A stretch of DNA of 64,000 bases. Source: a virus. The notes below the pieces were generated by a model that was given only the letters and a program-made list of their open reading frames with translations, searched no databases and was not told where the DNA came from. This document shows positions 22,923 to 29,687 of this stretch, piece by piece (within the stretch, counting starts at the first letter, position 1; every line of letters starts with the position of its first letter). The stretch is taken from the IMG/VR virus record IMGVR_UViG_3300036766_002289, positions 216,056-280,055 of that record; one strand, written 5' to 3'. The position numbers and the translations under genes are program-made.

Positions 22923-23131
22923 ACATAAACAATCTTCAATTGCAGTATAAATGCCCAAAATGTTATGGGACAGGTAAACTAAGTGATAGTTGCTACCAAG
23001 CACGAAATTTGTATGAAAATTGTTATGAATGCGGCGGATTTGGCTATAAGCTCAATCCTTTAGGTGAAGAGATTCTAGAATTGGTAAAACATCGTTTAGG
23101 ACTTACAATTAGGACTGAAGCCAATGAATAA
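22916..23131 (+). CDS. DnaJ-type zinc-finger small protein
   Basis: 71 residues with CPKCYGTGKL (about 13-22) and CYECGGFGYKL (about 36-46), two C-x2-C-x-G-x-G units as in the DnaJ central domain, without J or substrate domains. Stand-alone forms may bind peptides or nucleic acid; the role is not known. It overlaps the lipoprotein gene by 8 bases. Confidence 0.76.
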   Translation: MLDINNLQLQYKCPKCYGTGKLSDSCYQARNLYENCYECGGFGYKLNPLGEEILELVKHRLGLTIRTEANE

Positions 23132-23354
23132 GATTTTGTTAGTATTTGTGCTGATTCTCTGTGGATGTTCAGGAAATTTCAAAGAGAATAAAACAGTGGG
23201 TAACGAACTACAGCTTGAGGGCAGTAGTTTTCACCTTAAAATTAGAGAATTTGAGTACCAAGGCTGCGAATATATTGCTATTGGTTCTGGATGTTATCTT
23301 ACAATTACTCATAAAGGTAATTGCAAACATTGTATGGAGCGTAACAAGCAATGA
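23124..23354 (+). CDS. Small lipoprotein
   Basis: 76 residues; signal peptide MNKILLVFVLILCGC with Cys15 as the probable lipidated residue (lipobox LCGC). The mature part holds five more Cys, so disulphides outside the cytoplasm are likely. ATGA overlap with the next small frame. A host-envelope location is expected. Confidence 0.74.
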   Translation: MNKILLVFVLILCGCSGNFKENKTVGNELQLEGSSFHLKIREFEYQGCEYIAIGSGCYLTITHKGNCKHCMERNKQ

Positions 23355-23458
23355 AATGGCTCGTAACTAAGAATCCATTGACCTTAAATTTAACTCCGCT
23401 TGAAGCGGGGGTTTGGGTTCTTACAGGAGTATGTTTCTATTTTTATCTTAGGAGTTAG
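23351..23458 (+). CDS. Very small membrane peptide
   Basis: 35 residues, MKWLVTKNPLTLNL then a hydrophobic C-terminal helix (GVWVLTGVCFYFYL). ATGA overlap with the lipoprotein gene supports translation. No family recognised. Confidence 0.5.
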   Translation: MKWLVTKNPLTLNLTPLEAGVWVLTGVCFYFYLRS

Positions 23459-23460
23459 AG

Positions 23461-23652
23461 ATGCGAACAGCACAATTAGACAGTAAGACCCCGATGGCGT
23501 TTTCTATTGATGATACTGTTGCGGCTAATCTTATTCAAAAGGCCACAGAGTATTCCAAGAAGTCCAAGAAGACGGCATCCAGTTTTGTAAGTAACCTGTT
23601 AAAGACGGCGATGGAAAACCAAGACATTCTTAACAAGATCGAAGGGGAATGA
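23461..23652 (+). CDS. Small possible ribbon-helix-helix protein
   Basis: 63 residues. MAFSIDDTVAANLIQKATEY followed by SSFVSNLLKTAM has the strand-helix-turn-helix spacing of ribbon-helix-helix DNA-binding proteins; the match is by pattern only. It directly precedes a tandem gene duplication. Confidence 0.6.
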   Translation: MRTAQLDSKTPMAFSIDDTVAANLIQKATEYSKKSKKTASSFVSNLLKTAMENQDILNKIEGE

Positions 23653-23653
23653 C

Positions 23654-24199
23654 ATGGATAGGAAAGCAAAGGCTCGTGTCGCAATCGCATTTGACGTTCT
23701 TCAAAGCGTCGATTCATTAAAAGTTGACAATCATGGCTATTATTTGTCTGACCTGGATGGGACTGTAACTATAGATAAGTACGGCGATGATGTTGATGTA
23801 CGTAGGCAATTTAAGGGTGACATTAAAGAAGATGCTACCAAACATTTGCCAAGATTGCAGAAATGCCATGTTTGTGCCCTTGGCGCATGTCTTATTAGCC
23901 AAGTAAAATTGTTTAATAAGATGTCGATTAGCAAGCTTGTAGTGGAAGATAGAAGCAATCCTAAGCACCAAGCGATTGATCCTAACCGACAAATAATTTC
24001 TAAATTACTTTCTAAGTTCTTTTGTCAAAGTCAACTAGACTTAATTGAGTCAGCATTTGAAATAGGTGGGGACTATTACTCTCAGGCTCCATATTCTGTT
24101 GATGCGGAAGACTTTGGAAGAAATTATGATGACCCGAAAAAGCGTTTGAAAGCAATCATGGCCAATATCATTGTGAACGATGGTGAATTTTGTCCTTAA
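23654..24199 (+). CDS. Tandem paralogue A, unknown function
   Basis: 181 residues. Begins MDRKAKARVAIAFDVLQS and ends with NIIVNDGEFCP, as does the gene at 24211. Shared internal landmarks are CHVCALGACLISQVKLFNK (about 73-91) and FGRNYDDPKKRLKAIM. The first 70 bases are almost identical to those of its paralogue, whereas the middle has diverged. Phage-type unknown family. Confidence 0.78.
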   Translation: MDRKAKARVAIAFDVLQSVDSLKVDNHGYYLSDLDGTVTIDKYGDDVDVRRQFKGDIKEDATKHLPRLQKCHVCALGACLISQVKLFNKMSISKLVVEDRSNPKHQAIDPNRQIISKLLSKFFCQSQLDLIESAFEIGGDYYSQAPYSVDAEDFGRNYDDPKKRLKAIMANIIVNDGEFCP

Positions 24200-24210
24200 A
24201 GGTGATTAAC

Positions 24211-24750
24211 ATGGATAGGAAAGCAAAGGCTCGTGTCGCAATCGCATTTGACGTTCTTCAAAGCGTTGATTCATTAAAAGTCACTAATGATGGTTGGTAC
24301 CTAGCGGACCCAACTGGCAAGTATTATAAAGACCAAAATGGTGAGGAATGCATTGATCTTAGGGATTTTAAGGGCGATGTAAAAGAAGAGGCGACTAAAC
24401 ACTTATCCAAATTGCAGAAATGTGAAGTCTGCGCTCTTGGGGCATGTGTAATTAGTCAAGTTAAGCTGTTCAATAAACTGCCAATGAGTAAGTTACTATC
24501 TGGGGACAGACCTAATACGAGAGAAATTAATCCTAACAGAGATATGGTTTCTAAATCACTATCAAGGTTCTTTTCCCAGGAACAACTTAATTTGATCGAG
24601 ACAGCATTTGAAGCAGGCGGTCATCATCTTATAGTGGCTAACCCTGACCCTAATGCTGTTGAGTTTGGAAGAAATTATGATAGCCCGAAAAAGCGTTTAA
24701 AAGCAATTATGGGCAATATCATAGTGAACGATGGTGAATTCTGTCCTTAA
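24211..24750 (+). CDS. Tandem paralogue B, unknown function
   Basis: 179 residues from ATG 24211 (SD AAAGGTG); an in-frame upstream ATG at 24190 lies inside paralogue A. CEVCALGACVISQVKLFNK and FGRNYDSPKKRLKAIM match paralogue A. Both genes also share the sequence around the stop (GATGGTGAATT then TGTCCTTAAAGGTG), so the duplication includes the gene boundary. Confidence 0.78.
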   Translation: MDRKAKARVAIAFDVLQSVDSLKVTNDGWYLADPTGKYYKDQNGEECIDLRDFKGDVKEEATKHLSKLQKCEVCALGACVISQVKLFNKLPMSKLLSGDRPNTREINPNRDMVSKSLSRFFSQEQLNLIETAFEAGGHHLIVANPDPNAVEFGRNYDSPKKRLKAIMGNIIVNDGEFCP

Positions 24751-24759
24751 AGGTGTCCA

Positions 24760-24990
24760 ATGGAAACGGTTGTCCTAGACTCCAACATAGTAAGAACTAT
24801 GTTGGAGGATGCTTTGTGCGATTATTACCTTGTGGATACATTCTTTAATCGTTTGTTCCATAGTGGACTAATTGCCAAGTATAGAACTGATATATTCAGG
24901 AAATATCAATTTGCTCGTTTGCAACTTGATATACGGCATAATGATGAGTTGCAAGAACTGATTGATGATGTAGAAAGGGAGATTCTTTAG
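24760..24990 (+). CDS. Uncharacterised small protein with hairpin in its 5' coding region
   Basis: 76 residues, helical. Codons 7-16 form a 12-bp perfect inverted repeat (24780-24807). SD AAAGGTG is carried over from the duplicated boundary of the gene upstream. No family recognised. Confidence 0.7.
   Translation: METVVLDSNIVRTMLEDALCDYYLVDTFFNRLFHSGLIAKYRTDIFRKYQFARLQLDIRHNDELQELIDDVEREIL
24780..24807 (+). repeat. 12-bp inverted repeat with AAGA loop inside gene start
   Basis: CTCCAACATAGT (24780-24791) pairs perfectly with ACTATGTTGGAG (24796-24807). In mRNA this is a stable hairpin 20 nt downstream of the ATG, where it could modulate translation. Confidence 0.8.
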
Positions 24991-24991
24991 A

Positions 24992-25309
24992 ATGAGAAAG
25001 AAAATTGATTTATCTATGAGCTTGCAGGATATTATTGTCTTGATGGCAGAAGGGAATCCTGGTGGACTCACCACACTAATAAAATTGGTGAAATTAAAAG
25101 GTGATGATGCTTTCCTTTCACTTCTTGCTTTAGATGATATGAATATTCGTGGTTCACAGATTTGGGTAGGCTATAAGGACTTCGCTGGAGAAGATATCAA
25201 CGAATTCCACGAAGCGATTCATCATCGACAGCAAGAAATGATTGTTAAGATTAATTCTGTTTGCGTAGAAGAAACTGCTGTTATTGGGGGCGCTTCTTGG
25301 GAACGGTAA
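24992..25309 (+). CDS. Uncharacterised phage protein
   Basis: 105 residues, starting 1 base after the preceding stop with SD GGGAGA inside that gene. It has LQDIIVLMAEGNPGGLTTLIKL (in parts, about 11-32) and LLALDDMNIRGSQIWVGYKD, a pattern I recall from other phage hypotheticals. The C-terminal EFHEAIHHRQQEM is helical. Function unknown. Confidence 0.74.
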   Translation: MRKKIDLSMSLQDIIVLMAEGNPGGLTTLIKLVKLKGDDAFLSLLALDDMNIRGSQIWVGYKDFAGEDINEFHEAIHHRQQEMIVKINSVCVEETAVIGGASWER

Positions 25310-25335
25310 GGACTATTATACTGAGGTAATCAAGA

Positions 25336-25512
25336 ATGTGCGAGCATTGCAAGAGGAAGCGTGAAGTTACTACATGCACTGTTTGTGGAAAACAAACTTG
25401 TAATAGGTGCGGTCTTAATGTTGGCCCAGATGATGGCCCTTGGGTTTGCACTGGTGGTGGCAAGTGCCATTTCATCGTTAGACAGGAAATGCTCAAAATG
25501 GTGCGGAAATGA
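25336..25512 (+). CDS. Zinc-finger small protein
   Basis: 58 residues. CEHCKRKREVTTCTVCGKQ and CNRCGLNVG supply three C-x2-C pairs near the start, with CTGGGKCH later. ATGA overlap with the next gene. A TATTATACTG sequence upstream (25313-25322) resembles a -10 but has no clear -35. Confidence 0.68.
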   Translation: MCEHCKRKREVTTCTVCGKQTCNRCGLNVGPDDGPWVCTGGGKCHFIVRQEMLKMVRK

Positions 25513-25724
25513 TAATTAAAATATTAAAGCCATGTTGGACTGAGGTTTCAGATGAATTGTACGAAGTAATTGAGAAATATTTCTCTGATGGCAGACTTAT
25601 TTGTTGCCAGGATATCCAAGAAGCAACTGAAGTTGGAACGAAGATAAGCAATGAGGCGGATGCTTTACGTAAAGAGCATGGACAATTTTTGTTTATGACA
25701 GATGAATCTGGAGCATTTTCATGA
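25509..25724 (+). CDS. Uncharacterised small protein
   Basis: 71 residues, acidic (IEKYFSDGRLICCQDIQEATE). 4-base overlaps on both sides place it in the same translational unit as its neighbours. No family recognised. Confidence 0.68.
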   Translation: MIIKILKPCWTEVSDELYEVIEKYFSDGRLICCQDIQEATEVGTKISNEADALRKEHGQFLFMTDESGAFS

Positions 25725-26125
25725 CACATCATATATCAGGATTCATTGGGCCAACCGCTCATTTGCAGGAACAAACAAAGGATTTAGCTAATGCTAAAGT
25801 GATTCCTTTGGCACAGGGATTGGCATTTCTCCCATTGGGTAACGCATTATATGAAGAGATTTGGAAGATTAATCCACATCCAATGAAATGGCTATCCAAA
25901 AAGTTCTCTGTCCCTGTTGCTTGGATTGAAACTGATTACTTTGGTGGTGCAGGTAATCAAAATGCTATTCTTTGGAAAGATGGCAAGAAACGAAGATACC
26001 GTGACAGTATAGATGCTGCCCTAGATGCATTAGGAGTTGTTTGCGAAGGTGATAAGGATGAATTTGATACATTAGGCTTGGGGCACCATCGCACCAATGA
26101 ATCTTGGTTAGGCATAGATGAATAA
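25721..26125 (+). CDS. Uncharacterised protein
   Basis: 134 residues. MTHHISGFIGPTAHLQEQ onward; contains KVIPLAQGLAFLPLGNALYEEI (in parts, about 26-47) and VPVAWIETDYFGGAGNQNAI (about 63-82). From memory, this arrangement recurs in bacterial hypothetical proteins in toxin-immunity-like or prophage contexts. No catalytic motif is evident. 8-base overlap with the next gene. Confidence 0.7.
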   Translation: MTHHISGFIGPTAHLQEQTKDLANAKVIPLAQGLAFLPLGNALYEEIWKINPHPMKWLSKKFSVPVAWIETDYFGGAGNQNAILWKDGKKRRYRDSIDAALDALGVVCEGDKDEFDTLGLGHHRTNESWLGIDE

Positions 26126-26384
26126 GAGAAGTAAAAAGATTTGCCCAAATTGCCACGTTTCTGGCTACATTCATGATGGCTGGACATGCACGGGTATTCC
26201 GCATTTCACTTGTCAAAGCTGCAAATCGGATTGGACTGCTGGCATTTACGGTAATCCTTACTACGAAAATGCTCTGAGCCATCCAAAACAAATCATTATT
26301 CTTGGCTGGACACAAGAGGACTACAATGAGTATAATCTAAAATTGGATGGTAGAGCAGTCCATTTTGAAAGGAAAGAAAGATGA
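26118..26384 (+). CDS. Zinc-ribbon protein
   Basis: 88 residues; CPNCHVSGYIHDGWTC (about 8-23) and CQSCKSDW (about 31-38) form a treble-clef-like zinc ribbon. Ends in ATGA overlap with the frameshifted Tat-signal gene. Confidence 0.74.
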   Translation: MNKRSKKICPNCHVSGYIHDGWTCTGIPHFTCQSCKSDWTAGIYGNPYYENALSHPKQIIILGWTQEDYNEYNLKLDGRAVHFERKER

Positions 26385-26654
26385 ATAGAAGAGAAGTTTT
26401 AGGAAGTATTGGTGGGGTTATTGGTTCCGCCGCAATTGCGGTGGCAGCAGACACTACCGAACCAACCGAAATTAGAATATTCTGATTTATTCCCAAGTCA
26501 TCAGCGATATACACCATCAAAATGTGCTTATTCACATCATCCAGGTTGGAAGCCAGTGATGAATGCCAAGGAAATGGCACACCTTCTTGCATACTCAATA
26601 AGTGCAAATCCAGAAAATCAATGCCAAGTATTTCCAGTTTACAGGACAGCATAA
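26381..26654 (+). pseudogene. Frameshifted gene: Tat-type signal peptide plus C-terminal part in another frame
   Basis: From ATG 26381 the first frame gives MNRREVLGSIGGVIGSAAIA, a twin-arginine signal peptide (RREVLG, then Gly/Ala-rich), and stops at TGA 26483-26485 after 34 residues. From about 26440 the +1 frame carries on with protein-like sequence (LEYSDLFPSHQRYTPSKCAY, then NAKEMAHLLAYSIS) to TAA 26652-26654, which overlaps the next ATG as TAATG. The shift falls in an ACCGAACCAACCGAAA repeat (26458-26472). Joined, it would be a small exported protein of about 90 residues. It could be a sequence error, a decayed gene or recoding. Confidence 0.62.
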
Positions 26655-26887
26655 TGGGAAATCATGAATATTGTACAGATTGCGGGGCTAATGACTTTCA
26701 TCATGGACGCCCATGTGACCCAGACAGATTAGCAAAGAAAAAAGCAAAAGAAGATATTCAAAACAAGGCTCAAGCTGATGCTCTTAAAAGATTAGTAGCA
26801 TTGAAAGAACAACTAGAAAGCCAAGGAATAAAAGTACAATGGGATTGGCATGGTGAGGGTTTAGTAATATATTGGTGGGATAACTAA
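26654..26887 (+). CDS. Small zinc-binding coiled-coil protein
   Basis: 77 residues from ATG 26654. CTDCGANDFHHGRPC (about 7-21) could bind zinc; residues 25-60 form a basic helix (LAKKKAKEDIQNKAQADALK). Ends at TAATG overlap. An upstream in-frame extension to 26522 runs under the Tat-signal gene and is unlikely. Confidence 0.68.
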   Translation: MGNHEYCTDCGANDFHHGRPCDPDRLAKKKAKEDIQNKAQADALKRLVALKEQLESQGIKVQWDWHGEGLVIYWWDN

Positions 26888-27168
26888 TGAAAGTTTTCGT
26901 ATTAATATCGGTAGGTTCATGGGGACCAATACCAGCCAATTTTGAAGAAGATGGTGTTTATCGGCATTATGAAGACAAACTTCATATCTATAAAGATGAT
27001 GATGGAAAATTCGGCGTCACTGAAGCTTGTGCATTAGGTTATTTAAGAGATTTGCGTTGGATTCCAGAGAATGAGTATTTGCCTTTTATTCAGAACGCGG
27101 AAGTTGGAGAAATGATTTTGTTAAAGAATATATATGCCCTTATTAGATTAAAGGACTACTCAGAATGA
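26887..27168 (+). CDS. Uncharacterised small protein
   Basis: 93 residues, beta-rich and acidic (VFVLISVGSWGPIPANFEED). One-base and 4-base overlaps with its neighbours. No family recognised. Confidence 0.7.
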   Translation: MKVFVLISVGSWGPIPANFEEDGVYRHYEDKLHIYKDDDGKFGVTEACALGYLRDLRWIPENEYLPFIQNAEVGEMILLKNIYALIRLKDYSE

Positions 27169-27389
27169 AAAACTACTTCAAAAACTTGGCAAAATTCCTT
27201 TACGTTTCATTCATCTATGGTGTCATCCTAGTGTCTGGCATTATAGTTTCGTTTATTTTAATAACTGCTGGTGCATTTTGGCTGGCGTGGCCATACTTCC
27301 TACTTCATTACTCGCCTTGGTGCGCCTTATTGTTCATACTTAGCTTTGGGTCGTTCCTTTATCTTACTTCTAAATTGGATGATTATTGA
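27165..27389 (+). CDS. Two-helix membrane protein
   Basis: 74 residues; hydrophobic stretches at about 11-37 and 42-67 (GVILVSGIIVSFILITAG, ALLFILSFGSFLYL). ATGA and TGATG overlaps with neighbours. No family recognised. Confidence 0.68.
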   Translation: MKNYFKNLAKFLYVSFIYGVILVSGIIVSFILITAGAFWLAWPYFLLHYSPWCALLFILSFGSFLYLTSKLDDY

Positions 27390-27733
27390 TGACAGTATCG
27401 CATAGAAAACCAATGCGGTCAATTCTCGGGGCTATTGGCAAAAGACCCTGTGAAGTCAAACTACAAGCCATCCTGCAAGAACTTGGTAACAGAGTCATTG
27501 TTAATAAAGTATTCCGTACTCTTGGTGACTTCCGCATAGGGCTTAAACAATTAGGACATATCCCAGACTGGAAATGGGAATACCGTTTCTTACTAGATTT
27601 TAAGGAAAAAACTATTGCCCAACTCGCAAACACGGCTAAAGAACAGAATATACCAGAAATAGTACACACTCATGCTCTTTGCTGTCTAGCAGCCTATTTC
27701 CGTGAAACAGTGCGAAAACGTTCACCACATTAG
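27389..27733 (+). CDS. Uncharacterised helical protein
   Basis: 114 residues from ATG 27389 (MTVSHRKPMRSILGAIGKRP). Basic and helical, with RVIVNKVFRTLGDFRIGLKQ. A TTG one codon upstream is also possible. No family recognised. Confidence 0.7.
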   Translation: MTVSHRKPMRSILGAIGKRPCEVKLQAILQELGNRVIVNKVFRTLGDFRIGLKQLGHIPDWKWEYRFLLDFKEKTIAQLANTAKEQNIPEIVHTHALCCLAAYFRETVRKRSPH

Positions 27734-27740
27734 AAGAAAT

Positions 27741-28010
27741 ATGAACTACTTCCCACCACCGAATGCGAAAGCCAATTGGACTTACGGGGACCGTAGGACT
27801 ACCCTTTATAAGCATTGGTATATGTCCGTAACCCATACTGTTAAAGACTTTAGGGCTATGGTGTGGCAGTTTGCCCAAAATAAATGCATATCTAGAAGGA
27901 AAAGTGGTTTCAAAACAGAAGAACTAGCAGTAAAATGGTGTGAGAACAAAGTAGAAATGGAAATAGTAGACGCCAGTTTAACTCCGCAGTATGCAGGTTC
28001 AGGAATATGA
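27741..28010 (+). CDS. Uncharacterised small protein
   Basis: 89 residues from ATG 27741; SD AGAAGAAA is weak. Basic and aromatic (ANWTYGDRRTTLYKHWYM). ATGA overlap with a membrane peptide. No family recognised. Confidence 0.68.
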   Translation: MNYFPPPNAKANWTYGDRRTTLYKHWYMSVTHTVKDFRAMVWQFAQNKCISRRKSGFKTEELAVKWCENKVEMEIVDASLTPQYAGSGI

Positions 28011-28186
28011 CATATTTAGTTTTGTATCTAGCAATTGGCTTTTTTGTTGCTGTTTCATCTTTATCATTGATAGATGACGCACCAACTTGGGCCAAAGTTA
28101 CGTGTTTTTTAATTGACTTGTTTTTGTGGCCATTACACCTGTTGGTTGCAGCAGGCATATGGATATTACAGAGGACTAAAAAATGA
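28007..28186 (+). CDS. Two-helix membrane peptide
   Basis: 59 residues; hydrophobic helices at about 3-20 and 30-53, ending QRTKK. ATGA overlaps at both ends. No family recognised. Confidence 0.64.
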   Translation: MTYLVLYLAIGFFVAVSSLSLIDDAPTWAKVTCFLIDLFLWPLHLLVAAGIWILQRTKK

Positions 28187-28368
28187 CAATCGAAGAAATG
28201 ATTAAGCGGGATAACAGAACTTGGGAAGAAATGTCTTTAAGGGAAAGAGTTAGTCTTTTTCTTAGGCATAGCAGAGATTGTGAAGTTCATAATAGATGGC
28301 CAGTAAAACCATGTGATTGTGGCTTAAGCATAGTCAGTGCTGAATTGGATAAGATTCTTGGCGGTTGA
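28183..28368 (+). CDS. Uncharacterised small protein overlapping the tRNA-like RNA
   Basis: 61 residues, acidic N-terminal helix (MTIEEMIKRDNRTWEEM) and HSRDCEVHNRWPVKPCDCG, which may bind zinc. Its last three codons overlap the 5' acceptor strand of the tRNA-like RNA at 28361. Confidence 0.66.
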   Translation: MTIEEMIKRDNRTWEEMSLRERVSLFLRHSRDCEVHNRWPVKPCDCGLSIVSAELDKILGG

Positions 28369-28505
28369 TGGTAAGTGGCAAACCAACGGTGAAGGGCCGC
28401 TCTGGGACCAATACAACGACAAAAAGTATTCGAGTGATTCGCGGTGACTCGGAAAAAGTATGTCAATACGTACCTGGCGAGAAGGTTCGATTCCTTCCAA
28501 CCGCA
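28361..28505 (+). ncRNA. tRNA-like RNA with an enlarged, non-canonical central domain
   Basis: The ends look like a tRNA: acceptor strands GCGGTTG (28361-28367) and CAACCGC (28498-28504) pair over 7 bp, AT at positions 8-9, a D-arm GGT-AAGTGGCAA-ACC (28370-28384) and a canonical T-arm GAAGG-TTCGATT-CCTTC (28481-28497), then discriminator A with no encoded CCA. Between the D and T arms lie about 96 nt instead of the usual 22-42, with no normal 5-bp/7-nt anticodon arm having T33. The centre has a CGG/CCG hairpin with loop TGAAGGG, alternative ATAC/GTAT pairings and a CGAGT/ACTCG stem. The central segments reappear in the RNA at 42812. It could be an interrupted tRNA, a tRNA mimic or a tRNA relic. 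A boundary element follows 4 nt after its 3' end. Confidence 0.7.
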
Positions 28506-28509
28506 CTTA

Positions 28510-28525
28510 TACCTTAGTTGTACCA
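28510..28525 (+). repeat. Boundary element copy 4 (TACCTTAG variant)
   Basis: It follows the tRNA-like RNA by 4 nt and abuts the next ATG (28526) with no spacer and no SD. Confidence 0.85.
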
Positions 28526-28732
28526 ATGATGATAAGAAACGAACAACGTGATAAAGAAATTGAACTAGGTGGTGCTGTTTACGCTGCCTGTATCAAGATT
28601 TTTGAAGATATGGAACATGAAGAAGAAGTTTATGGGAATGGACACCACATGGCCCAAGATGTAGCTGCTTTTGCTGAACATTTGTTAAATGAGCGATGGC
28701 GAGATAAATTAGGTGGAGCCTACTTAGCTTAG
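28526..28732 (+). CDS. Uncharacterised small acidic protein
   Basis: 68 residues from ATG 28526, directly after a boundary element; an upstream frame to 28460 would run through the tRNA-like RNA. Acidic and helical (CIKIFEDMEHEEEVYGNGHH). Its stop TAG is inside the next boundary element. Confidence 0.66.
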   Translation: MMIRNEQRDKEIELGGAVYAACIKIFEDMEHEEEVYGNGHHMAQDVAAFAEHLLNERWRDKLGGAYLA

Positions 28733-28740
28733 TTGTACCA
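28725..28740 (+). repeat. Boundary element copy 5
   Basis: Exact 16-mer; it contains the upstream stop (28730-28732) and lies 9 nt before ATG 28750. Confidence 0.9.
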
Positions 28741-28749
28741 GAGGAAAGC

Positions 28750-28953
28750 ATGGATACCGATAATTTGATCCTTCTTTTGGACAAATTGACCAAGCATTGC
28801 TACGTCAAGCAAAAGTATTGCATAGATGATTGTAAGGGATGTGGTGGGTTGCGCGGCAACCATGCAATGAGTTGCTATGTAGAGGAAGCAGAAAAAATCG
28901 TAAAGCAATATAACACTAAAACAGAAGAATTTGCTTTAGAGGAAGTGAAATGA
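28750..28953 (+). CDS. Small Cys-rich protein
   Basis: 67 residues; CIDDCKGCGGLRGNHAMSC (about 24-42) is a likely metal site between two helices. ATGA overlap with a membrane peptide gene. Confidence 0.68.
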   Translation: MDTDNLILLLDKLTKHCYVKQKYCIDDCKGCGGLRGNHAMSCYVEEAEKIVKQYNTKTEEFALEEVK

Positions 28954-29093
28954 AACTGTTTCTTTTTGGTCTTTGGCTAGGTCTAACCTTCGGCAGTACA
29001 ATAACTTACATCGTTTGTGACCTTAATCGGCCTAAGATCAGAATTGAAGTGCGGACTTTACCTTCACCCTGTTATGTTCCAGTTGGGCGATGA
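28950..29093 (+). CDS. Membrane-anchored peptide
   Basis: 47 residues; N-terminal hydrophobic helix (about 2-22, LFLFGLWLGLTFGSTITYIV) and a basic, Pro-rich tail. ATGA overlap with the previous gene. No family recognised. Confidence 0.58.
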   Translation: MKLFLFGLWLGLTFGSTITYIVCDLNRPKIRIEVRTLPSPCYVPVGR

Positions 29094-29105
29094 ACGGAGA
29101 GTATA

Positions 29106-29639
29106 ATGAATATTGTAGAAAATGCCGATAAGATTGCTGAAAAAGCCCATAAGGGGCAGCTTCGCAAGTGGAGCAATAATGTGCCGTACATTGTCCACCC
29201 AATTGGAGTTACCGAAAAAGTTAAGACTCTTGATGGTGTTGACGATATTGATCTGGCGGCGGCAAAATTGCATGATGTTCTTGAAGATTGCGGCGAACAT
29301 TGGGCCGCTGTTATTGAGGAAGAATGCGGCAAGGAAGTTCTCGATTTAGTTAAGGAATTAACGTTCCCGACAGAAGGCGCGGAATGGGCCAATCGTTCCC
29401 GCGCAGAAAAGAATGTTATTCGATTTGCTCAAATGGAGCGAATGACGCAAAGGGCCAAGCGTATTAAGATGGTTGATCGTTGGTATAATCTCAACGACAT
29501 GAAGAATGCTCCCTATAAGCTTATCAAGAAGACCACTGAGGAATCTTGGAAGCTTTTGGAAATCTGCGGCGGTGCAGATAAGGCAATGGCCAAAGAACTT
29601 GAGGAAGCAATTAAAAACTTGGAAAGGCGGCTCAACTAG
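29106..29639 (+). CDS. Mesh1/SpoT-type HD hydrolase (probable alarmone hydrolase)
   Basis: 177 residues with the full order of a single-domain (p)ppGpp hydrolase: AHKGQLRK (about 14-21), PYIVHP with H31, KLHDVLED (55-61) with H56-D57 and E60-D61, then RIKMVDRWYNLND (119-131) with D124 and N128. Spacing parallels Mesh1 and the SpoT HD domain. The predicted reaction releases pyrophosphate from (p)ppGpp, dependent on Mn2+; substrate is inferred. G/C-ending codons resemble the rII genes rather than the small-gene background. Boundary elements flank the locus on both sides (28725 and 29644). Together with the HD protein at 12583 it would lower alarmone levels in the infected cell. Confidence 0.87.
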   Translation: MNIVENADKIAEKAHKGQLRKWSNNVPYIVHPIGVTEKVKTLDGVDDIDLAAAKLHDVLEDCGEHWAAVIEEECGKEVLDLVKELTFPTEGAEWANRSRAEKNVIRFAQMERMTQRAKRIKMVDRWYNLNDMKNAPYKLIKKTTEESWKLLEICGGADKAMAKELEEAIKNLERRLN

Positions 29640-29643
29640 CTCA

Positions 29644-29659
29644 TAGCTTAGTTGTACCG
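29644..29659 (+). repeat. Boundary element copy 6 (ends G)
   Basis: 4 nt after the HD gene stop and 28 nt before ATG 29688. Confidence 0.87.
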
Positions 29660-29687
29660 TTGTTCTTAGAAAGGCGGTTGAATTAAC

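Noticed and set aside
28361-28505. tmRNA
   Set aside because: The D-arm is complete, there is no tag-like reading frame and the RNA is far too short.
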